64,000 bases of DNA from Glaciecola sp964195425. GTDB taxonomy: Bacteria > Pseudomonadota > Gammaproteobacteria > Enterobacterales > Alteromonadaceae. A program made the position numbers and the translations under genes. This document shows positions 47,132 to 55,235 of this stretch, piece by piece (position 1 is the stretch's first letter; each line of letters starts with the position of its first letter). Below the pieces are notes generated by a model. It made no database searches and was not told the origin of the DNA. It saw only the letters and a list, made by a program, of their open reading frames with translations. The stretch covers positions 8,504 to 72,503 of the forward strand of contig CAXMOM010000028.1 of the NCBI GenBank assembly GCA_964195425.1. Reading direction: 5' to 3'.

Positions 47132-49645
47132 ATGAAGTTAGATAACATTGAGAGTGTTTACCCACTTTCCCCCATGCAAGAATCTATGCTGTTTTATGCA
47201 CAAAGCAGAATTACGGCAAAAAAAGCTAGTTTGAAAAACACTGAACTTACTCATGACGTATTGTTTAATCAAACCAATATTGATATTAGCGGCAATATTC
47301 AACTTTCAGAATTTAAGCAAGCATGGCAGCAAATTGTTATCGATAATAGTGCTTTTCGCACAGGCTTTATATGGGAAGGTTTAAACCAAGCACAACAATT
47401 TGTTCGTAAGGAAATTAATCTACCATTCGATTTCTGTGACTTATCGGGTGTCGCCGCCGAAGAAAAACAGCTAGCGTTAGCCGAGAAAATGCGAGTAGAT
47501 ATTGAACAGGGCTTTGACCTAACCACGGCACCATTAATGCGCGTAAAACTGGTAAGGTTAAGCACTAATATGTATCGACTTATTTGGAGCAGTCATCATC
47601 TTATAATTGACCGTTGGTGCATCCCAATCGTGTTTGAACGTTTAACTCAATACTACGATGCTTTGATACAACATCAGCCCTTGCCTATCAAAAAAGCCCC
47701 CCCTTTCAAACACTATATTGGATGGCGACATAAGCTGTCTTTTGATAAAAGTGAACGATATTGGCAATCTACTTTAGCCGGATTTTCGCAATCTAGTAAA
47801 CTATGTGAACGGCAAGTATTGGCGCCTAGTAGCAAAGTTGAGCATGTCATAAATAAACAATTAATGGAGCAGGTTAAACAATTTTGCCGCCAACAAAAAG
47901 TCACTGTGGCGAGTTTGTTTCAGAGCGCTTGGGGCTTAACACTCAATCAACTATTGGGAGCGCAAGATGTTGTTTATGGCCTTGTAGTGTCGGGGCGGCC
48001 TGCACAAATACCAGACGTAGAAAATATAATAGGGACTTTTGTCAACAATGTGCCGGTAAGACAGACATTGCCTGAAAAGAGCAATACCTTGCAATGGTTG
48101 AAAAAAAATCAATCACAAGGCTTCCAAAGAATTGAATTTGAGCATGAGCCTCCTATTAAGTTGCATGAGTTTACCCGCCTAGCATCCGATGAGGCCTTAT
48201 TTGATCACGTATTGGTGTGGCAAAACGCTGCGCCTTTAGCGCTTAGTCAATTTATACACTTATCGCCTATACCCGGTACACTCAATACCGCCTATCCGCT
48301 AACCGTCAGCATTGAGGAAAAGGAACACGGTTTACAATTGGCCGCTATGGTGCAATCTGGCTGGCATTTTATATATAAAGATCGTTTGTTTACTATACTT
48401 GAATCGATGCTGGCGCAGCTCATTACACTTGATGCGCAACAGACACTTCAAGACATTGAAGGATTTGTGCTGAATGATGCCTTCACAGAAGAACATTTTG
48501 ATGAAATTTTGGCCTTGCAGCCAAAGAAAAAAGCCCCTGGCAAATTACTCACTAAGTTCGTCACTGGCCGCTCATTGCTCTCTCGAGATATGATTGAAGA
48601 GTTTCTTGTTACAGAATGGCAAGATATATTAGAGCTTGATAGCATAAGTGTAGATGATGACTTTTTTGAATGTGGTGGCACTTCATTAAAAGCAGTCCAA
48701 CTGGTTACCCGACTCGAACAAGCAGAACAAAAACATATTCCTATCATTCAATTGTTTGCGGGGCGAACCATCCGAAGTATGACGCAAATTTACTTAAATG
48801 CAAATTGGTCAATAAAGCCAGAGTGGGCGATACCTGTAAACACAAAAGGTGAAGGTGCACCTGTTTTTTATATTGCTTCCCCAGAGGTCAATACCATAGG
48901 CTATGCGCAATTATCTCGTGAGTTAGGCAGCGACATTTCAGGTTATATTTTACAACCACCGCCAACAACTGAGCACATCCGCACGGTTAGAAAAGAGGAA
49001 GTTCCGGCAATAAGCGCAAGATTCATTGAAGAAGTTAGACACATACAACCCAACGGGCCTTATCGGCTAATTGGTATGTGTACCGGTGCTCATATTGCTG
49101 CGGAAATGGCACGTCAAATGGAAGAAAAATCTTTACAGGTAAGCTTCATAGGGGTGATTAACACGTGGTCCTTATATTCAATATCAGCGCTATATCATTT
49201 TGAAAAAGTCGTCGATTTTTCTCGTATGCTCGGTTATTACAGACGCCGTATAAGCAATTTAAAATGGAGCGAGGTAAGCAATAGGTTTTTACCCGCACTA
49301 AAAAATAAAGTGGCACCGTCAAAATCGGCTCAACAACCCGAGTCGACTAATGCTCAAAATTATCAGCTTGTGCGCCAATACGACGATACAGTAGTGCCCG
49401 TTGAAGTACAAAAGTGGGCCAAAGAAAGACCTGCGGACCTTATCAAAATAAAGCATCCGGTAACCGTATTCAGAATAGCTAGCAAGCCTTATTGGCGCAT
49501 TAACAGCTACGAACTTGGCTGGGATTATTTGGCTGAAGAAACCAAAGTTATCTCGCTAAAAGAGCCCGTTCATGATGCGATACTTCGCCAACCTCACATA
49601 GCACATTTTGCAAAACAACTGCGCGAGGAATTATTGAAGAAGTAA
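47132..49645 (+). CDS. NRPS terminal module, C-T-TE without an A domain
   Basis: The 837-residue protein begins MKLDNIESVYPLSPMQESML, a docking acceptor and C domain. The catalytic motif is HHLIIDRWC (H155-H156-D160), where Arg replaces the usual Gly. No A domain follows; instead a T domain with S518 in ECGGTSLKAV comes after a linker. A type I thioesterase (about 570-835) ends the protein, with the nucleophile region LIGMCTGAHI, that is Cys650 where most use Ser, and a His in EPVHDAILRQPH. The start at 47132 is taken instead of the upstream TTG at 47114. The C domain should receive a peptide ending in a D-residue. How the T domain is loaded is open: another A domain in trans, or a simple transfer to this carrier before release. 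Confidence 0.9.
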   Translation: MKLDNIESVYPLSPMQESMLFYAQSRITAKKASLKNTELTHDVLFNQTNIDISGNIQLSEFKQAWQQIVIDNSAFRTGFIWEGLNQAQQFVRKEINLPFDFCDLSGVAAEEKQLALAEKMRVDIEQGFDLTTAPLMRVKLVRLSTNMYRLIWSSHHLIIDRWCIPIVFERLTQYYDALIQHQPLPIKKAPPFKHYIGWRHKLSFDKSERYWQSTLAGFSQSSKLCERQVLAPSSKVEHVINKQLMEQVKQFCRQQKVTVASLFQSAWGLTLNQLLGAQDVVYGLVVSGRPAQIPDVENIIGTFVNNVPVRQTLPEKSNTLQWLKKNQSQGFQRIEFEHEPPIKLHEFTRLASDEALFDHVLVWQNAAPLALSQFIHLSPIPGTLNTAYPLTVSIEEKEHGLQLAAMVQSGWHFIYKDRLFTILESMLAQLITLDAQQTLQDIEGFVLNDAFTEEHFDEILALQPKKKAPGKLLTKFVTGRSLLSRDMIEEFLVTEWQDILELDSISVDDDFFECGGTSLKAVQLVTRLEQAEQKHIPIIQLFAGRTIRSMTQIYLNANWSIKPEWAIPVNTKGEGAPVFYIASPEVNTIGYAQLSRELGSDISGYILQPPPTTEHIRTVRKEEVPAISARFIEEVRHIQPNGPYRLIGMCTGAHIAAEMARQMEEKSLQVSFIGVINTWSLYSISALYHFEKVVDFSRMLGYYRRRISNLKWSEVSNRFLPALKNKVAPSKSAQQPESTNAQNYQLVRQYDDTVVPVEVQKWAKERPADLIKIKHPVTVFRIASKPYWRINSYELGWDYLAEETKVISLKEPVHDAILRQPHIAHFAKQLREELLKK

Positions 49646-49783
49646 ATGTCCTAGCCAAACGTTAATAAATAGAGAGCTTGCACTAGGATCAGTGACTATA
49701 ACTTGTTACCTTAAAAGTGCTTCCACTACGCATCAATTGTTTAGTGGGACCTAAATCAACTGTGCACAAGCCGGAGGCTATAT

Positions 49784-50134
49784 ATGTCAGCATCTACCCC
49801 TATCAGTTATATTGAGTTTGCAGCAAACGACCTTACCTTAATTAAAGACTTCTACAGCAAAGCGTTTAATTGGCAATTTGTTGACTATGGACCCGACTAT
49901 GTGTCATTTGAAAATGCGGGTATTACAGGTGGTTTTTATTACTCCCCGTTGCACGCCAATGCGAATGAAGGGTCTGTTTTGGTAGTGTTGCATACAGACA
50001 ATCTAGAAGCTTGTTTACATAAAATAGTGAAATGTGGCGGCACAATTAAGACCGATATATTTTCGTTTCCAGGCGGCAAACGCTTTCATTTTATCGACCC
50101 ATGCCAAAATGAATTAGCCGTGTGGGCTACCTAA
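49784..50134 (+). CDS. VOC-family (glyoxalase/bleomycin-resistance-like) protein
   Basis: The 116-residue protein has a single VOC fold with the two beta-alpha-beta-beta-beta repeats: SYIEFAANDLTLIKDFYSKAF and VLVVLHTDNLEACLHKIVKCGG, ending with FIDPCQNELAVW. Metal-binding positions of glyoxalases are not clearly all retained. CGGAGG lies 9 bases before the ATG. It follows the thioesterase module by 138 bases on the same strand, so it may be part of the cluster, for example as a binding or resistance protein; that is conjecture. Confidence 0.85.
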   Translation: MSASTPISYIEFAANDLTLIKDFYSKAFNWQFVDYGPDYVSFENAGITGGFYYSPLHANANEGSVLVVLHTDNLEACLHKIVKCGGTIKTDIFSFPGGKRFHFIDPCQNELAVWAT

Positions 50135-50209
50135 TGAAAGAATTTGATGTTGCAGCGAAATTGTAATAACGTTTTTCAAACAAATACCGTCAGCCAAAAG
50201 GAATAGACA

Positions 50210-50653
50210 ATGCAATATTTGCACACCATGATTAGAGTGACCAATTTAGAAGCTTCATTACACTTTTATTGTGATTTATTGGGCTTGGTAAAAACCAGCC
50301 AGTATGACAGCGAGAAAGGCCGTTTCTCACTTGTATTTTTAGCAGCGCCCGAAGATGAAGCGCTTGCTAAAGAGCGCAGTGCGCCTTTAATAGAGCTAAC
50401 CTACAACTGGGACCCGCAAGAAGACTATACCACTGGTCGTGCATTTGGCCATTTAGCATTCAGAGTAGATGACATATATGGCTTATGCGAAAAACTTAAA
50501 AACAACGGCGTAACCATAAACCGACCTCCCCGCGACGGCCATATGGCTTTTGTGAAATCGCCAGATAACATCTCGATTGAATTACTACAAAAAGGAGATT
50601 CTTTAGCGCCCTGTGAGCCTTGGGCGGCAATGGAAAATACTGGATCTTGGTAG
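50210..50653 (+). CDS. Lactoylglutathione lyase-like VOC protein
   Basis: The 147-residue protein resembles glyoxalase I. Metal-ligand candidates are the His in YLHTMIRV, the Glu in PLIELTYNW, the His in FGHLAFRVDDIY and the Glu in ISIELLQKG. This is the H/E/H/E pattern of glyoxalase I. It would isomerise the methylglyoxal-glutathione hemithioacetal. It lies 75 bases after the first VOC gene and is followed by a strong terminator at 50679. The acidic C-terminal tail is unusual but short. Confidence 0.88.
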   Translation: MQYLHTMIRVTNLEASLHFYCDLLGLVKTSQYDSEKGRFSLVFLAAPEDEALAKERSAPLIELTYNWDPQEDYTTGRAFGHLAFRVDDIYGLCEKLKNNGVTINRPPRDGHMAFVKSPDNISIELLQKGDSLAPCEPWAAMENTGSW

Positions 50654-50678
50654 CGATTGGTATAAATGAAGCATAAAA

Positions 50679-50702
50679 AAAAGCCAGCAATTGCTGGCTT
50701 TT
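50679..50702. terminator. Rho-independent terminator, bidirectional
   Basis: A perfect 24-bp palindrome made of AAAAGCCAGCAA and its complement, with A and T tracts at the ends, ends the VOC gene unit and may also serve the leftward amtB transcript. Confidence 0.9.
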
Positions 50703-50803
50703 CAATAATCTACGGTAGTTTATTCTATATTATTATTATTTTAATTATTGTTTAACCGCATCTCCCTACAAACTTACTTCTTCAATAAGCTTTCTTACTG
50801 GGC

Positions 50804-52036
50804 TTATTTAAACTCTGGGTAAGCTTCTAAACCACACTCACTCACATCAACACCTTCGAATTCCTCTTCTTCAGAAACCCTGATGCCCATAATTGCTTTA
50901 AGTGCTAACCAGACTGCTAAGCTAGTAACGAATACCCAAACAAAGATAGTAAGCGCACCCAGTAACTGACCAGTAAATTTAGAACCTTCGTTTGTGATAG
51001 GCACTAACATTAGACCTAAAAAGCCAACAGTACCGTGTACCGAAATGGCGCCTACTGGATCATCTATCTTAAGCTTATCTAGACCAATTATACTTAACAC
51101 CACTAATATACCGCCCACAGCGCCAAATAAAGTTGCTTGCAGTGGAGTAGGTGTTGAAGGTTCAGCAGTGATAGCAACGAGGCCAGCCAACGCACCGTTT
51201 AGCGCCATTGTTAAATCGGCTTTACCAAACATTACACGGGCTAGGATAAGAGCAGCTACAAGGCCACCGGCTGCTGCCATATTAGTATTCATAAATACAA
51301 CGGCTACCGCATTCGCGTTTGCAACGGTAGAAGTTGCAAGAACTGAACCACCGTTAAAACCAAACCAACCCATCCATAATATAAATGTACCTAGCGCGGC
51401 AAGCGGAAGGTTTGCACCAGGAAGTGCATTTACTTTGCCGTCTTTAGAGTATTTGCCCGCACGAGCACCTAACACTAAAACGCCGGCTAGTGCCGCTGCT
51501 GCTCCAGCCATATGAACAATGCCTGAGCCTGCGAAATCGCTGAAACCTAAGTCGCCTAAAGTATATAAACCAAATACGCTTGCACCGCCCCATGTCCAAG
51601 AACCTTCCATTGGATAAATAAAGCCTGTTAAAGCAACTGCAAACGCTAAGAAAGCCCAAAGCTTCATTCGCTCAGCAACAGCCCCCGATACAATAGACAT
51701 AGCGGTTGCTACGAACACTACTTGAAAGAAGAAATCAGCAGAAGGAGCGTAAGTGGCTGGCTCAGCTACGCCGGTAGCGCCATCGCCAGTAATATCTTTC
51801 AAGAACCAGCTAAAGTCGTCTCCGCCATACATGATGCTGTAGCCACAAATCATATACATGATACTTGCAACTGCATATAGCGCGACGTTCTTAGTTAAGA
51901 TTTCGGTGGTGTTTTTAGCGCGTACAAGACCCGCTTCTAACATTGTAAAACCTGCAGCCATCCACATAACGAGTGCGCCGCATATTAAAAAGTAAAAGGT
52001 ATCTAGTGCATACCCTAGTTCAAATGTAATTTCCAT
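50804..52036 (-). CDS. amtB: Ammonium transporter
   Basis: The 410-residue channel protein has eleven hydrophobic helices and the conserved pore histidines in GSGIVHMAGAAA and SVHGTVGFLG. It conducts ammonium or ammonia through the inner membrane. A GGAGAA ribosome site lies upstream of the ATG at 52036. It is 25 bases downstream of glnK in the usual glnK-amtB order; the two genes share the nitrogen-controlled promoter at 52451-52467. PII binding closes the channel when nitrogen is plentiful. Confidence 0.96.
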   Translation of the reverse strand: MEITFELGYALDTFYFLICGALVMWMAAGFTMLEAGLVRAKNTTEILTKNVALYAVASIMYMICGYSIMYGGDDFSWFLKDITGDGATGVAEPATYAPSADFFFQVVFVATAMSIVSGAVAERMKLWAFLAFAVALTGFIYPMEGSWTWGGASVFGLYTLGDLGFSDFAGSGIVHMAGAAAALAGVLVLGARAGKYSKDGKVNALPGANLPLAALGTFILWMGWFGFNGGSVLATSTVANANAVAVVFMNTNMAAAGGLVAALILARVMFGKADLTMALNGALAGLVAITAEPSTPTPLQATLFGAVGGILVVLSIIGLDKLKIDDPVGAISVHGTVGFLGLMLVPITNEGSKFTGQLLGALTIFVWVFVTSLAVWLALKAIMGIRVSEEEEFEGVDVSECGLEAYPEFK

Positions 52037-52060
52037 TGTGCTGTTCTCCGAAGAATGTGC

Positions 52061-52399
52061 TTATAGGGCTTCTGTGTCGACTTCGCCAGTACGGATTCGT
52101 ACGGCATGCTGCAAGTCGTATACAAATACTTTACCATCACCGATTTTGCCGGTTTTGGCTGCGCCAACGATGGCTTCAACCAATCGTTCTACTTGTTCGT
52201 CTTGCACAGCAACTTCAAGTTTGACTTTAGGTAAAAAATCGACTTGATACTCTGCTCCACGATAAAGTTCGGTATGCCCTTTTTGACGTCCAAAACCTTT
52301 AACTTCTGTTACCGTTAAACCATCAATCCCAATTTCTGAGATGGCTTCACGAACATCATCTAGCTTAAAAGGCTTGATGATTGCAGTGACTAATTTCAT
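52061..52399 (-). CDS. glnK: Nitrogen regulatory protein PII
   Basis: The 112-residue protein starts MKLVTAIIKPFKLDDVREA and has the T-loop Tyr51 in ELYRGAEYQVDF, which is uridylylated in the family. The ATP-binding segments GDGKVFV and VRIRTGE are intact. AGGAG lies 6 bases before the ATG. It is cotranscribed with amtB and regulates that channel in response to 2-oxoglutarate and ATP/ADP. Sequence-wise it could also be called GlnB; the amtB linkage favours GlnK. Confidence 0.95.
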   Translation of the reverse strand: MKLVTAIIKPFKLDDVREAISEIGIDGLTVTEVKGFGRQKGHTELYRGAEYQVDFLPKVKLEVAVQDEQVERLVEAIVGAAKTGKIGDGKVFVYDLQHAVRIRTGEVDTEAL

Positions 52400-52450
52400 A
52401 TGATGCTCCTGCGTTATTAAATGAAAATGTATTGAATTTACACAGAGTAA

Positions 52451-52467
52451 TACAAAAGCAGTGCCAA
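52451..52467 (-). promoter_or_regulatory. Sigma-54 promoter for glnK-amtB
   Basis: On the minus strand TTGGCACTGCTTTTGTA closely matches the sigma-54 consensus TGGCAC-N5-TTGC. GG of the -24 element and the GT at the -12 element (GC in consensus) are separated by 10 bases, as required. It lies 50 bases upstream of glnK. Confidence 0.8.
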
Positions 52468-52529
52468 AAATTAATAGCGATAAATTTCAATGCCTTAGTT
52501 ATATTTTAGGCTGCTCAGGAAGGATAATT

Positions 52530-52546
52530 GGCACTATTATGGTGCA
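52530..52546. promoter_or_regulatory. NtrC binding site upstream of glnK
   Basis: GGCACTATTATGGTGCA matches the dyad TGCAC-N7-GTGCA of NtrC enhancers with one end base changed, and lies about 65-80 bases upstream of the sigma-54 promoter. The distance and orientation fit nitrogen-limited activation of glnK and amtB. Confidence 0.75.
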
Positions 52547-52584
52547 ACGAGCTTGAATTGCGCGCTAATAGTGCAGATATTTTC

Positions 52585-54915
52585 TCAGCCGAATAATTTA
52601 TCCCACCAAGACTTTTTCTTTTCAGTGGGCTGGGTTATCGGTTTTGGTTGGCTTAGGCAGCCTACAGGCTCCCCTAAAGAAAATTTTACAGCTGGAACAC
52701 TTACTACATCGGGGCAGCCTGGTAGCGTTTGTTCGCCTGTCAATCGGTTGAAATGAGCAATCGTTAAACTACTTGGGAAACGTCTAACTAATGTTTTTGG
52801 TGACTGTTGTTTTTGCAAAGCAATGAACACCGGCAAAGCACCCGTAGCACCCGACATATTAATAGGCGTATTGTTGTCATTGCCAAGCCAAACCGTGGTG
52901 ACTAAATTGCGGTCAAAACCAGCAAACCAACTGTCTCGATAATCGTCCGTGGTACCGGTTTTTCCTGCCATATTGATCTTAGGAAATTCAGCTTTGATAC
53001 GTTTAGCGGTGCCCTCAATTGTGACTTTATGAAGCGCGTAGTTTAGTAAATAAGTAGCATCTTCGTCGGCTCGTATTTGTTGGCGTTCAGTTCGTTTCCA
53101 CATTAAGTCATTTTCATGCGTAGTAACTGCATATAAGGCATATAAAGGTTTCAAAATGCCTTTGTTAGAAATGGTTTGATATACCTGATTGACCTGCAGC
53201 GGGGAGAGCTCCACCGCGCCTAAAGCAACAGATGGAAGTGCCCTTACTCTTTTGTCTGCACCCAAACGATTAAGGCTTCGAACTACTTCGTCAAAGCCTA
53301 TTGTAGCGGCTAAATTTACGCTAGGGACATTGTAAGATTTTGCTAAGGCGTCTACCAAAAGCACTTGTCCTCTAAATTTTTTATCGGCGTTTTGTGGTTC
53401 CCATTTTTTGCCTTCAGCATCATCAAAGCTTATGGGTTTATCCTCCAATAGTGTCGCCAAAGTAAATTTGCTTGGATTTTCAAGCGCGCTCAAATAGATC
53501 ACTGGCTTTATAAGCGACCCGATAGGACGCACAGCGCGCAATGCGCGATTAAACCCGGCGTACTCTGTATTTTTACCGCCTACTAGTGCCCTAATACCCC
53601 CGGTTTTTATATCCGACATCACCAACGCAGCTTCCAAATCAGGCTGTTTATAGGTCTTTGATTTTGCCGCAACCACTTCTGTAACGGCTTTTTCAGCGCG
53701 TCTTTGTGCATTAATATCAAGTGTTGTAAATACCTTAACCCCCGATAATCTGGACTCTTTTGTTTGCACCACCTCTTTAAGCTCTTCGCGGACTTTATCC
53801 ATAAATGCAGGATGTTTACCCGACGCTAAACTTGGGCTGTTATTCGTTATCAAAGGTTTGCCAACGGCAATTTCGTATTCTTTGGGGCTTATTTCACTGG
53901 CTTCAAGTAACATCCGCAAGACTAAATCTCTGCGCTGGGTCATACGCTCCACATGGCGCTTAGGGTCATAGTAAGATGGCCCTTTAACTAATCCAACAAG
54001 TGTAGCTATTTCTTCAATTGATAGTTCGTTTAAGGGTTTATTAAAGAAATAATGGCTTCCTAGTCCAAACCCATGTACCGCCACAGCGCCATTTTGCCCT
54101 AAAAAAACTTGATTGATATAAGCGTTAAGAATTTCATCTTTGCTGTAGCGAGCATCGATTACTAATGCCATAGCGGCTTCTTTTAGCTTTCGAATATAAG
54201 ACTGTTCACGAGTTAAAAATAAATTCTTAACTAATTGCTGGGTTAAGGTACTACCGCCTTGAACGGTTCTTCCAGCAGTAATATTTGCGATTAGCGCACG
54301 CATAATTGAAAGAGGAGCTATGCCATGGTGTTCATAAAAATTCTTGTCTTCAACTACCACTAAGCCGGTTTTCAATAAATAGGGAATGTCTGCATTAGAC
54401 ATTAACATTCTGTCTTCGTCTAAGCCTCCCACTAAACGCGATACTAACCACGGTTCCAAACTGGTGCGTGAAAGAATATTGTCGTTATCAAGCACTTCTA
54501 TACGAGAGATTCGGGGGCCATTCCATGTGATTCGCATTTTTTGAGAAGGGTATAAGTTGTGCGGGTAATTAAATTCACGTCTGTAGATGACTAAGCTATT
54601 AGTACTTTGTGAATATTCCCCCACTTCTTTGGTTACCGATGATTTGCGATATCCAAGCAAGATAAGTTCATCAACTACTTCTTTAATCGTGATTTCTTGC
54701 TTAACATCCATAGTAAGTGGACGTGCATATATTTGCGCAGGAACCTGCCATTTATTGCCTTCAAATCGCGGTTGGATCTGCGCATCTATATAAACGAAGT
54801 AAGCAGCAATGACTGCGATAAACAGAAATGTAAGTTTAAAGAAATGAAACTTCACCCATTTAAATGGGGCGAAAATAATCGATTTGATACTCAACTGCTT
54901 TCCTTTTTTACGCAT
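52585..54915 (-). CDS. mrcB: Penicillin-binding protein 1B (bifunctional)
   Basis: The 776-residue protein has an N-terminal membrane anchor, a UB2H-like region, a GT51 transglycosylase domain (VEDKNFYEHHGI, GGSTLTQQLVKNLFLTRE) and a transpeptidase domain (PIGSLIKPVIYL with SxxK, KSYNVPSVN, GKTGTTDDYRDSW). It polymerises and cross-links peptidoglycan in the periplasm. It is a stand-alone minus-strand gene. Its end lies close to the NtrC site for glnK-amtB; no regulation of its own is apparent. Confidence 0.96.
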   Translation of the reverse strand: MRKKGKQLSIKSIIFAPFKWVKFHFFKLTFLFIAVIAAYFVYIDAQIQPRFEGNKWQVPAQIYARPLTMDVKQEITIKEVVDELILLGYRKSSVTKEVGEYSQSTNSLVIYRREFNYPHNLYPSQKMRITWNGPRISRIEVLDNDNILSRTSLEPWLVSRLVGGLDEDRMLMSNADIPYLLKTGLVVVEDKNFYEHHGIAPLSIMRALIANITAGRTVQGGSTLTQQLVKNLFLTREQSYIRKLKEAAMALVIDARYSKDEILNAYINQVFLGQNGAVAVHGFGLGSHYFFNKPLNELSIEEIATLVGLVKGPSYYDPKRHVERMTQRRDLVLRMLLEASEISPKEYEIAVGKPLITNNSPSLASGKHPAFMDKVREELKEVVQTKESRLSGVKVFTTLDINAQRRAEKAVTEVVAAKSKTYKQPDLEAALVMSDIKTGGIRALVGGKNTEYAGFNRALRAVRPIGSLIKPVIYLSALENPSKFTLATLLEDKPISFDDAEGKKWEPQNADKKFRGQVLLVDALAKSYNVPSVNLAATIGFDEVVRSLNRLGADKRVRALPSVALGAVELSPLQVNQVYQTISNKGILKPLYALYAVTTHENDLMWKRTERQQIRADEDATYLLNYALHKVTIEGTAKRIKAEFPKINMAGKTGTTDDYRDSWFAGFDRNLVTTVWLGNDNNTPINMSGATGALPVFIALQKQQSPKTLVRRFPSSLTIAHFNRLTGEQTLPGCPDVVSVPAVKFSLGEPVGCLSQPKPITQPTEKKKSWWDKLFG

Positions 54916-55235
54916 TTACTGGGTCAATGCAGGCCTTATATTATGACGCTGTATTTGGTAAAAGTTCACTCAAGGCTCTCTATTGTTCTGAAGCGATAAG
55001 GCTAGCAACCACTAAAACGAGAATCATCTACTGAACTGAGGCATATACTACCTTGTATGAAGGAAAACATACACTTTGGCTGCGAATATACATAAGTGAT
55101 GATGTGTCTTCTATACGAAACTATGCAAAATAATTTATTGGTCTGATATCTACTTATTCGCTGTTATTTGATTGTTTAAGGAACTAATTCTCGGTAAAGT
55201 ACCCAAAACCTTTGTTCCCAATATCTTTTGCAAGG
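54916..55235. other. Divergent intergenic region
   Basis: About 320 bases between mrcB and the lytic transglycosylase. Promoters are expected here, but no clear operator, repeat or RNA gene is seen. Confidence 0.5.
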
